DNA of 7,759 bases from Treponema sp. (GTDB taxonomy: Bacteria; Spirochaetota; Spirochaetia; Treponematales; Treponemataceae). The translations under genes were made by a program, and so were the position numbers. The stretch covers positions 1-7,759 of the forward strand of contig JAGADS010000164.1 in assembly GCA_017613485.1 (NCBI GenBank), given 5' to 3'. Shown here in pieces: positions 1-4,695 of this stretch (the first letter of the stretch is position 1; the number at the start of each line of letters is the position of its first letter). The notes below the pieces were generated by a model. The model did no database searches. It saw nothing but the letters and a program-made list of their open reading frames with translations, and was not told the DNA's origin.

Positions 1-42
1 ATGCTTTTCTTCAAGAGAATTGTTTATGACGAGTATTTTCAT
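1..42 (-). CDS. Start of an unidentified protein, cut by the window edge
   Basis: An ATG at 42-40 on the minus strand opens a frame that runs without a stop to base 1 and reads MKILVINNSLEEKH. It begins three bases after the TAA of the upstream gene (46-48), a spacing typical of a co-transcribed pair. The opening, a hydrophobic strand followed by Asn-Asn, resembles the first beta strand of many Rossmann-like or glutamine-amidotransferase-like proteins, but 14 residues cannot decide a family. The upstream purine-rich stretch is only a weak ribosome binding site, so translational coupling to the upstream gene is likely (inference). Product unknown. Confidence 0.45.
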   Translation of the reverse strand, partial: MKILVINNSLEEKH

Positions 43-45
43 GCT

Positions 46-369
46 TTAGTCTTTCTGTTCTTTCTTTATCTTGACCTGTGCGATCATATCAGCATTGATT
101 ATGCGGATGGTCTTTTTGTCTTCTATTTTGATGAGGTTGTTCTCAACTTCGATGACTGTTCCGCTGTAGCCGGATATTCCACCTTCGCCGTAAAGCTCAA
201 CCTTTTTACCGATGCATTCTGAAAGTAACTTTGATGTCATAAGAGTTTCTCCTTTTTGTCTTCTTCTCATCCTGAGCAAGCGCATTCTTCTCTTTCTTGA
301 ATAATACCATGGCAGTATGATTCCAAAGAGGATTGCGATTGTGTAGATATATAAATAACTTGATATCAT
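46..369 (-). CDS. Small membrane-anchored protein with compact C-terminal beta domain
   Basis: A 107-residue protein of unknown function. Residues 5-23 form one hydrophobic membrane segment, followed at once by a very basic stretch (residues 24-39, mostly Arg and Lys with Met and Leu) that predicts a cytoplasmic C-terminus. Residues 44-102 look like a small beta-rich, SH3- or Sm-like domain, with alternating strands around GKKVELYGEGG, YSGTVIEVE, LIKIEDKKTIRIIN and ADMIAQVKI. Two starts are possible. The ATG at 369 lies exactly where a strong promoter should start transcription, with no usable leader. An in-frame ATG at 240 (Met44) has a strong AAGGAG eight bases upstream and would give only the soluble domain (64 residues). 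I give the long form because the first 43 codons encode a sensible membrane anchor, but the short form may be the main or a second product. The gene is divergent from the GH2-like gene. Confidence 0.7.
   Translation of the reverse strand: MISSYLYIYTIAILFGIILPWYYSRKRRMRLLRMRRRQKGETLMTSKLLSECIGKKVELYGEGGISGYSGTVIEVENNLIKIEDKKTIRIINADMIAQVKIKKEQKD
249..254 (-). promoter_or_regulatory. Internal ribosome binding site for an alternative start at 240
   Basis: On the minus strand AAGGAG occupies 254-249, eight bases before the in-frame ATG at 240-238. It is a full-strength Shine-Dalgarno match inside the coding sequence of the 369-46 gene, whose first ATG has none at useful spacing. It either marks the true start (giving an mRNA leader of about 130 nt) or produces a second, soluble form. 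Confidence 0.65.
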
Positions 370-375
370 GCCCTC

Positions 376-404
376 ATTCTAGCAGATAAAAAAGCAATAG
401 TCAA
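376..404 (-). promoter_or_regulatory. Sigma-70 promoter for the small membrane protein gene
   Basis: Minus strand: -35 TTGACT (404-399), 17-bp spacer, -10 TAGAAT (381-376) with a TG one base upstream of the -10 (extended -10). The -10 ends six bases before the ATG at 369, so the predicted transcription start is the A of that ATG. This is the best promoter match in the window. Confidence 0.75.
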
Positions 405-432
405 ATATTCCTATGCTGTCAATTTCAGACAC

Positions 433-461
433 TTGCCCAATCATGCTGTTTCGCATAAAAT
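433..461 (+). promoter_or_regulatory. Sigma-70 promoter for the GH2-like gene
   Basis: TTGCCC (433-438), 17-bp spacer, TAAAAT (456-461). The -10 ends six bases before the ATG at 468, and the six intervening bases hold no Shine-Dalgarno sequence. It is divergent from the promoter at 404-376, with 28 bp between the two -35 boxes. Confidence 0.6.
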
Positions 462-467
462 GAATGC

Positions 468-1121
468 ATGGCTCGTGATTTGATTCAGGATGTTTTTGTC
501 AAGACGTTAAAAAACAAGTTTACTGCTCAGATAAAGCTTTCTGATGACTTTGATTTTACAGGTTACGCATTAAGGCAGGTTTTGTTTCCCGATCTGAACG
601 CTCCTATCGTTGGAGATGCCGGAAACCCATGTGCCGAGCTTCTGTCGGGAATAAAGGGAAATACCATACTTACTACCGCAAATGCAACAGGTATTCAATG
701 GTGGTCTCCAGCCTGCCCCGCCATGTACAGTCTTACCACGGAATTGATTTCTCCCCAGGGAGAGGTTGAATTCAGCCGGGTAGACAGAATTTCTTTCCGG
801 GACATTAAATTTGACGGAAAAATGTTTTTTCTTAACGGTCTTCCCCTTACAAAAGAACAGATAAAGGACATAAAGACAATGCCCTTTTCTGCAGACCAAA
901 GCCTTGTTGAGCAATGTAACGAAACAGGATCCCTTATTGTTATAGAAGTTGAAGGTAATGCAGGACAAAAACCCCTTCTAACGGCCGTAGAAAGGCTCAG
1001 GAACAGTCCTTCTGTCATTGCCTGGTATGCAACACAAAAGAACGAATTCAATGCTCTCAGTGCCTTTTTTGAAGAAATCGACGGTACACGGCCTGTCATA
1101 AAGGCTTTCCCATCCCGATAA
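468..1121 (+). CDS. Truncated glycoside hydrolase family 2-like protein
   Basis: A 217-residue protein that I read as a shortened GH2 (beta-galactosidase/beta-mannosidase clan) relative. Residues about 15-112 match the GH2 Ig-like sandwich domain, ending in the characteristic WW-SP..P.MY (78-87) and SFRDI (109-113). FFLNGLPL (120-127) matches the start of the TIM barrel (family pattern FxLNGKP). SLVEQCNETGSLIVIEV (145-161) resembles the FYDLCDExGLxVxDE strand, LRNSPSVIAWYATQKNE (177-193) the HPSVxxWSxGNE acid/base region, and EEIDGTRPV (202-210) the kxxDxTRPV segment. The N-terminal jelly roll, much of the barrel and the later nucleophile region are absent, against usual lengths of 600-1000 residues. 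No signal peptide is seen. Catalysis is therefore doubtful; it may be a binding or regulatory derivative, or a decaying gene that still has an open frame and a promoter. The start is set by the promoter geometry; no ribosome binding site is visible. Confidence 0.65.
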   Translation: MARDLIQDVFVKTLKNKFTAQIKLSDDFDFTGYALRQVLFPDLNAPIVGDAGNPCAELLSGIKGNTILTTANATGIQWWSPACPAMYSLTTELISPQGEVEFSRVDRISFRDIKFDGKMFFLNGLPLTKEQIKDIKTMPFSADQSLVEQCNETGSLIVIEVEGNAGQKPLLTAVERLRNSPSVIAWYATQKNEFNALSAFFEEIDGTRPVIKAFPSR

Positions 1122-1135
1122 TACACTTTTCCCAC

Positions 1136-1163
1136 AAAAAAAAGAGGCCGGCAATCGCCGGCC
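1136..1163 (-). terminator. Rho-independent terminator, minus strand
   Basis: A perfect 7-bp GC-only stem (arms 1163-1157 and 1152-1146, loop 1156-1153) is followed on the minus strand by TC and eight T (1143-1136). On the plus strand the hairpin is not followed by a T tract, so it should stop minus-strand transcripts coming from the PEGA gene, or from a start inside 1164-1313, rather than the GH2-like mRNA. Confidence 0.75.
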
Positions 1164-1177
1164 ATGCCCATCAGGCA

Positions 1178-1220
1178 ACCGGGTGTAAATGGGTGGGAGG
1201 GGATAAATTGTACACCCGGT
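1178..1220. repeat. Perfect 10-bp inverted repeat with G-quadruplex motif in arm and loop
   Basis: ACCGGGTGTA (1178-1187) and TACACCCGGT (1211-1220) are perfect inverted repeats around a 23-base loop. On the plus strand the left arm and loop also hold four G runs (1181-1183, 1191-1193, 1195-1197, 1199-1202) separated by 7, 1 and 1 bases, which fits the standard G3+N1-7 quadruplex pattern. The first G run is part of the stem, so hairpin and quadruplex exclude each other. It lies between the GH2-like gene and the end of the PEGA gene; function unknown. Confidence 0.7.
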
Positions 1221-1313
1221 ATTATATATATCGGCAAAGATAGCGGTTTCTTGAATGATATTTTATTTTTTTACGCTATAGGGATAGTCCTTGAGTCTGA
1301 GTCCTATGATGTT

Positions 1314-1571
1314 TTACTCTTCCTCGGTTATTGTGGCATTGATGGAAACGGCTACATTGTATGTCCTGCCCTTTAAGGCTGATATTGTGCGCACCATCTC
1401 ATAGTCACCGATTACAAAACGTATCTGATGATCCCCCTGGGACACAAAAATCGGACTTGTGAAATTAGAAATGTATGAATCATCCAGATAGACATGTGTT
1501 CCCTCTGGGGCTGCAATCCTTACCATCGGCTCAATAGACTTGAACTCAACATTTACAGTATGTCTTTTTGC
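1314..1571 (-). pseudogene. Severed 3' part of the PEGA-like protein gene, beyond an in-frame TAG
   Basis: This segment continues the frame of the 2318-1572 gene after its TAG (1574-1572) and runs 85 codons to a TAA at 1316-1314. It encodes AKRHTVNVEF, the last strands of the first PEGA-like repeat, and then a full second repeat whose APEGTHVYLDD carries the PEG motif that names the PEGA domain, followed by GDYEMVRTISALKGRTYNVAVSI. The first ATG in the segment (1526) has no ribosome binding site, so independent translation is unlikely. The protein-like sequence and unbroken frame say that it was, or still is, part of one 334-codon gene. Either the gene carries a nonsense mutation (CAG to TAG would be a single change), or the TAG is read through, or it is a sequence error. 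Confidence 0.7.
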
Positions 1572-2318
1572 CTACTCAACCGTAACTGTCCTGAATTCAT
1601 TCCTGTAATAGTCGCTTACGATGTTGATATTGTGCATTCCGGGCGTTAAAAGCACACCCCCGGCCGTATCTGTCTGATTTCCGTCAATAAACACGGTATA
1701 GGGCTTTACCTCCCCCTTGTCCGGATCAACAGGCTGAACAAAGAGCTTTCCCTTGTTGATGAAGAGGGGTTTCCCCGTAACCTGAAACTGTGATGAATAA
1801 ATGTCATCGCTGGTTCCTTTCATGACCAGCTGAAGCCTTAGGAATATTTTGCCCTTAACCACGTCTGGAACCGTTGTCATAAGGGTTGAGTAAGCGTCTT
1901 TTTTTATTGTATGATTTCTTTTAAGCGGTATTTTAAGCGTCATGCTCAGGGACGAACCGAAAGTTCCTGTTGTCTTTCTTGTGCCATTGTAGTCTATGAC
2001 AGAGGATGAAGGCTCTGGGACAATGCCGTCATAAAAAGAGTATGCAACGGAATCACGCCATGCGGCAACTTCCTTTGGCACCTTAAACTGCAGCTCAATA
2101 CCTTCAATAAACTCCATGTCAGAGGGCAGCTCAATCACAATACAGTCATTCACACCCGCAGAGACCGTATTTTTGCTTCCAGAACTTGAAATGGGAAGGG
2201 ATACCGATTTATGAACCCTGAACTGCTCTGCAAAAGCTACAGTGCTTGAAAGTAAAAAAAGGAAGGCGAATAATGAGAAATTCTTTTTACAGCTTTCGAT
2301 CTTACTCTCTAAATTCAT
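1572..2318 (-). CDS. Secreted PEGA-like repeat protein, 5' part up to an in-frame TAG
   Basis: 248 residues before the TAG. Residues 1-30 form a signal peptide (basic start, hydrophobic core around 15-27, cleavage site AFA before EQF), so the product is periplasmic or outer-membrane associated. Residues 31-200 are a beta-rich domain that I do not recognise, with long stretches of alternating hydrophobic residues and no Cys or metal motif that suggests an enzyme. From about 202 a PEGA-like repeat begins (PYTVFIDG ... LLTPGMHNINIVSDYYRNEFRTVTVE) and is cut before its last strand; it aligns well with the second repeat beyond the stop. PEGA domains are surface or periplasmic beta modules with no known catalysis. 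The start follows a promoter directly, with no Shine-Dalgarno sequence. The neighbouring upstream gene on the same strand is the secreted M23 peptidase, which suggests an envelope role (inference). Confidence 0.75.
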   Translation of the reverse strand: MNLESKIESCKKNFSLFAFLFLLSSTVAFAEQFRVHKSVSLPISSSGSKNTVSAGVNDCIVIELPSDMEFIEGIELQFKVPKEVAAWRDSVAYSFYDGIVPEPSSSVIDYNGTRKTTGTFGSSLSMTLKIPLKRNHTIKKDAYSTLMTTVPDVVKGKIFLRLQLVMKGTSDDIYSSQFQVTGKPLFINKGKLFVQPVDPDKGEVKPYTVFIDGNQTDTAGGVLLTPGMHNINIVSDYYRNEFRTVTVE

Positions 2319-2324
2319 ATCAAT

Positions 2325-2353
2325 AATATACTAAAAAAAACAATATCTTTCCA
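2325..2353 (-). promoter_or_regulatory. Promoter of the PEGA-like gene, with a T8 tract in the spacer
   Basis: Minus strand: -35 TGGAAA (2353-2348, four of six consensus bases), 17-bp spacer, -10 TATATT (2330-2325). The -10 ends six bases before the ATG at 2318. The spacer contains eight consecutive T (2340-2333), a possible slippage site that would change promoter spacing. Confidence 0.5.
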
Positions 2354-2375
2354 GTAGTTGACAAAAAAAAGTTTA

Positions 2376-3281
2376 CTACAGCTTCTTTGGAAGATATTTC
2401 TGGGGATCCTGGGCTTCTCCGTTCATGCGGATTTCAAAATGGAGGTGGGGTCCTGTCGCAAGGCCTGTAGAGCCTACTTTACCGATAACCTGCCCTGCCG
2501 TAACAGCCTCTCCCTTTTCCACAAGCATCTTGCTCATGTGGGCATACAGGCTTGTCATTCCGCCTCCATGGTTCAGTATCACGTAATTTCCGTATGTTGC
2601 ATCCATGCTCACCGCATATTGGACAGTTCCAGCCTTGCATGCGTATATCGAGGTTCCTGTGGGGGCCGCCATGTCAATTCCCTTGTGGAACAGCCATTTT
2701 CCGCTGATGGGGCTTACCCTCATGCCAAACGATGATGTAAGGACACTTTTTTCAAGCGGAAGGACCATTCCAGGCTCCAGGAAATATGCCCTTTCTGTGG
2801 GAGAAAACTTTTCATCTGGCAAAAAGAAAAATTCCGTTCCGTTAATGTCAAATGACTCATATTTTCCCGAAAGAGCGTCAACAGAATACTCTTTGGCAAG
2901 CAGAATCTCGGTTGCAGTCTGCGGTGAATACGGTATGAAAAGGCCGTTAAGTGTCGGTAGAAGCAGTACACGGCCGTTAAGCTCATCCTCCGGGGAATCA
3001 AGTCGGTTCAGTGTGGCAATGGTATCGTAGCGGATTGCACATCTTGCCGCAAGCTGAAGGAGCTTATCCTTTTCGGTGCACTGATACTCATAGAAATAAA
3101 GATAGTCCGCGGGATTTTTTCCCATAAAGACAGCCTTATTTGCTTCCTCAATCTGTTTCTGATACTGCTTGAACACAGGATTCCGGGAGACAAGCTCAGG
3201 AATTCGGGTAAAAGCCTGTGAATGGGCATAAACAGAGACTAACAGAAGAAGAACAGAAAAAACCTCAATTCTTTTTTTCAT
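2376..3281 (-). CDS. Secreted LysM/M23 zinc metallopeptidase
   Basis: A 301-residue peptidoglycan-directed metallopeptidase of the M23 (lysostaphin/LytM) family. Residues 1-23 form a signal peptide (MKKR, hydrophobic core, cleavage near AHSQA). Residues about 64-117 look like a LysM-type module (YEYQCTEKDKLLQLAARCAIRYDTIATLNRL, then LNGRVLLLPT), probably for glycan binding. The peptidase domain covers about 180-297: HKGID gives the zinc ligands H199 and D203, YAH holds H248, and GPHLHFEI supplies H279 and the ligand H281. All key residues are present, so it should be active, unlike the EnvC/NlpD class of degenerate activators. I chose the ATG at 3281 over 3311 because it gives a clean signal peptide and has AGGA just upstream, though with short spacing (3 nt). 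It overlaps the end of the upstream membrane protein gene by 17 bases, suggesting translational coupling. The gene ends in TAG followed directly by an in-frame TAA. Confidence 0.88.
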   Translation of the reverse strand: MKKRIEVFSVLLLLVSVYAHSQAFTRIPELVSRNPVFKQYQKQIEEANKAVFMGKNPADYLYFYEYQCTEKDKLLQLAARCAIRYDTIATLNRLDSPEDELNGRVLLLPTLNGLFIPYSPQTATEILLAKEYSVDALSGKYESFDINGTEFFFLPDEKFSPTERAYFLEPGMVLPLEKSVLTSSFGMRVSPISGKWLFHKGIDMAAPTGTSIYACKAGTVQYAVSMDATYGNYVILNHGGGMTSLYAHMSKMLVEKGEAVTAGQVIGKVGSTGLATGPHLHFEIRMNGEAQDPQKYLPKKL

Positions 3282-3657
3282 TTTTCCTAACCCCAAAAGC
3301 AAGTAATCCATACAGCACGAATACTGCTATAATAACAATCAAGGCAGCCATCCGGTTACCGGAAAACACAAAATGAACGCAAAGCGCTATTCCGCCAAAT
3401 ATCACGGCAAGTTTTGCAAGCCTTACAAGCAGGCGGAAAGGTCCGTTCTTCTTTATCGACATAATAATGAGAAAAACTAAGGCAACAGCTATCACCGCCA
3501 GCATACACACTGTATAGGCAGAGGGTGCTGACGAAGCAAAAAGCCACAGCGGATAGACAATCAAAAATCCAAGCCCCAGGCACAATAAAGCCAGAAAAAC
3601 AACCTTAAAGAAAGAAGAAAACAGGGTTCCATAGCCCTTGGCAATTTTCTTAATCAA
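3265..3657 (-). CDS. Four-helix membrane protein of unknown function (TTG start)
   Basis: I do not recognise the family. From a TTG at 3657-3655 the protein has 130 residues: a basic N-terminus (MIKKIAKGYG), membrane segments at about 19-41, 49-68, 81-99 and 104-123, a basic loop between segments 2 and 3 (KKNGPFRLLVRLAK) and a basic C-terminus (RKNEKKN). The positive-inside rule puts both ends and the central loop in the cytoplasm. The TTG start is preferred because a perfect AAGGAG lies seven bases upstream (3670-3665); the more upstream ATGs at 3714 and 3702 lack this and lie in the promoter region. It is the first gene of an operon with the M23 peptidase, overlapping it by 17 bases, so it may help that enzyme's export or act in the same envelope process (inference). 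Confidence 0.75.
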   Translation of the reverse strand: MIKKIAKGYGTLFSSFFKVVFLALLCLGLGFLIVYPLWLFASSAPSAYTVCMLAVIAVALVFLIIMSIKKNGPFRLLVRLAKLAVIFGGIALCVHFVFSGNRMAALIVIIAVFVLYGLLAFGVRKNEKKN

Positions 3658-3664
3658 AACAAGA

Positions 3665-3670
3665 CTCCTT
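3665..3670 (-). promoter_or_regulatory. Ribosome binding site that decides the TTG start at 3657
   Basis: AAGGAG at 3670-3665 on the minus strand is followed by seven bases and then TTG (3657-3655). A second AAGGAG at 3683-3678 has no start codon at suitable spacing. Confidence 0.7.
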
Positions 3671-3685
3671 ACTCTTACTCCTTCA

Positions 3686-3714
3686 AATTTACCATGAATC
3701 ATAAAAAAAAACAA
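3686..3714 (-). promoter_or_regulatory. Possible promoter of the membrane protein-M23 operon
   Basis: TTGTTT (3714-3709), 17-bp spacer, TAAATT (3691-3686) on the minus strand would start transcription near 3679 and give a short leader carrying the AAGGAG. The match is modest. A run of nine T (3711-3703) overlaps the -35 and spacer. A TATGAT at 3703-3698 is an alternative -10 but has no fitting -35. Confidence 0.35.
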
Positions 3715-3736
3715 GGAATCCCCGCTTCAATTCATC

Positions 3737-3765
3737 TTGAAATCATATTGCTTTTAGGTTATTCT
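3737..3765 (+). promoter_or_regulatory. Promoter of the exodeoxyribonuclease III gene
   Basis: TTGAAA (3737-3742), 17-bp spacer, TATTCT (3760-3765). The -10 ends six bases before the ATG at 3772, so the predicted transcript begins at the start codon. It is divergent from the promoter of the membrane protein operon. Confidence 0.55.
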
Positions 3766-3771
3766 TTTTCC

Positions 3772-4590
3772 ATGAAAATCATATCTTGGAATGTAAACGG
3801 TATACGTGCCGTGGAGAAAAAAGGTTTTGTCGACTGGATGCTTGACTCAGATGCAGATGTTATATGCATTCAGGAAACAAAGGCACGAGCGGAGCAGCTT
3901 TCACCTTCCCTGTTGAATCCAGGACAGGACGCAGATGATGACGCACCTCTTTTTGCCCAGAGCAGCAGCAGTTCAAATGTCTATCACAGTTATTTTTCAT
4001 CCGCGGTAAAAGCAGGTTATTCAGGAACTGCAATTTATACCAGAATAAAGCCTGATCTTGTTGAAAACATGGGTGTCAGTGAATTTGATGACGAAGGCAG
4101 GGTGACGACAGCACATTTCGGAAAACTAGCTGTCATTTCCGCCTATTTTCCAAACAGTCAGGGAGAAGGTGCAAGGCTTCCGTATAAGCTCGACTTCTGC
4201 AATGCCATATTCAAAAAATGCAACGAGTATGTCTCCAATGGCATGGATATCGTACTGTGCGGTGACTATAACATTGCCCACAAGCCCATAGACCTATCTC
4301 ATCCCAAGGCAAACGAGCACAATGCAGGCTACCTCCCGGAAGAAAGGGCATGGATGGATTTCTTTACCGCAAACGGCTACACAGATACTTTCCGGCATTT
4401 CTGCAAGGAACCGGAGAAATACACATGGTGGAGCTACCGTATGCATGCAAGGGAGAAAAACATAGGGTGGCGCATTGACTATCAGTGCGTGAACGACTCC
4501 TTTGTGCAGAATGTCAGGCAGAGCACGATTCTTTCTGATGTAGAGGGAAGCGATCACTGTCCTATCCTGATTGAAGTTAGCCCACGCTAA
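3772..4590 (+). CDS. xth: Exodeoxyribonuclease III / AP endonuclease
   Basis: A 272-residue member of the ExoIII family, which cuts DNA 5' to abasic sites and removes 3' blocking groups and nucleotides during base excision repair, using Mg2+. All diagnostic motifs are visible: WNVNGIR (N7), QETK (E35, metal ligand), AYFPN (Y125), GDYNIAH (D165, N167), GWRIDY (D236) and the C-terminal SDHCPI (D261, H262 catalytic pair). The start is set at 3772 because the protein family begins at MKIISWN; an ATG 78 bases upstream would add a non-conserved leader and lies within the promoter region. No Shine-Dalgarno sequence precedes the ATG. Residues about 48-68, rich in Asp followed by a run of Ser, are an insertion between the QETK motif and YHSYFSS, where relatives have only a few residues. 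The gene appears monocistronic, with the ferredoxin gene downstream under its own promoter. Confidence 0.95.
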   Translation: MKIISWNVNGIRAVEKKGFVDWMLDSDADVICIQETKARAEQLSPSLLNPGQDADDDAPLFAQSSSSSNVYHSYFSSAVKAGYSGTAIYTRIKPDLVENMGVSEFDDEGRVTTAHFGKLAVISAYFPNSQGEGARLPYKLDFCNAIFKKCNEYVSNGMDIVLCGDYNIAHKPIDLSHPKANEHNAGYLPEERAWMDFFTANGYTDTFRHFCKEPEKYTWWSYRMHAREKNIGWRIDYQCVNDSFVQNVRQSTILSDVEGSDHCPILIEVSPR

Positions 4591-4616
4591 TAATCAGCAT
4601 ATCGACGGCTTTTTTC

Positions 4617-4645
4617 TTGATTTTTGTAACTCTTAATATTATACT
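4617..4645 (+). promoter_or_regulatory. Sigma-70 promoter of the ferredoxin gene
   Basis: TTGATT (4617-4622), 17-bp spacer, TATACT (4640-4645). The predicted start near 4652 leaves a leader of about 44 nt that carries a 12-bp palindrome and a ribosome binding site, unlike the leaderless-type promoters elsewhere in the window. Confidence 0.65.
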
Positions 4646-4659
4646 TTATTTTATCATCA

Positions 4660-4671
4660 CCGGTATACCGG
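4660..4671. promoter_or_regulatory. Perfect 12-bp palindrome in the ferredoxin leader, candidate operator
   Basis: CCGGTATACCGG at 4660-4671 is a perfect palindrome about eight bases after the predicted transcription start. Its place fits a repressor operator; as RNA it could form only a 4-bp stem with a TATA loop. The binding protein, if any, is unknown. Confidence 0.4.
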
Positions 4672-4695
4672 AAATATTTACAGTGAGGTGGATAA

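Noticed and set aside
1146..1163. The GC-rich hairpin as a terminator for the plus-strand GH2-like gene
   Set aside because: On the plus strand it is followed by ATGCCC with no T tract; only the minus-strand side has the T run.
695..1237. A 180-codon open frame on the minus strand opposite the GH2-like gene
   Set aside because: It is antisense to a frame with recognisable GH2 motifs, crosses the hairpin terminator at 1146-1163, and its translation shows no domain, signal peptide or plausible start site.
1164..1376. A 70-codon plus-strand frame after the GH2-like gene
   Set aside because: It begins in the terminator hairpin, overlaps the end of the PEGA gene in antisense and has no ribosome binding site.
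1572..1574. The TAG as a pyrrolysine codon
   Set aside because: The protein is a beta-rich PEGA-like secreted protein with no link to methylamine metabolism, and no pyl gene or suppressor tRNA is visible in the window; a nonsense mutation or leaky stop is simpler.
2605..3030. A 141-codon plus-strand frame inside the M23 peptidase gene
   Set aside because: It is a shadow of the peptidase gene, which has intact catalytic motifs on the other strand; no promoter or ribosome binding site supports it.
3282..3311. An upstream ATG for the M23 peptidase
   Set aside because: It would put ten uncharged residues before the MKKR signal peptide start; the ATG at 3281 gives a standard signal peptide and has AGGA just upstream.
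3694..3771. An upstream ATG that would lengthen ExoIII by 26 residues
   Set aside because: The family begins at MKIISWN (3772), and the extra codons would lie across the -35 and -10 boxes.
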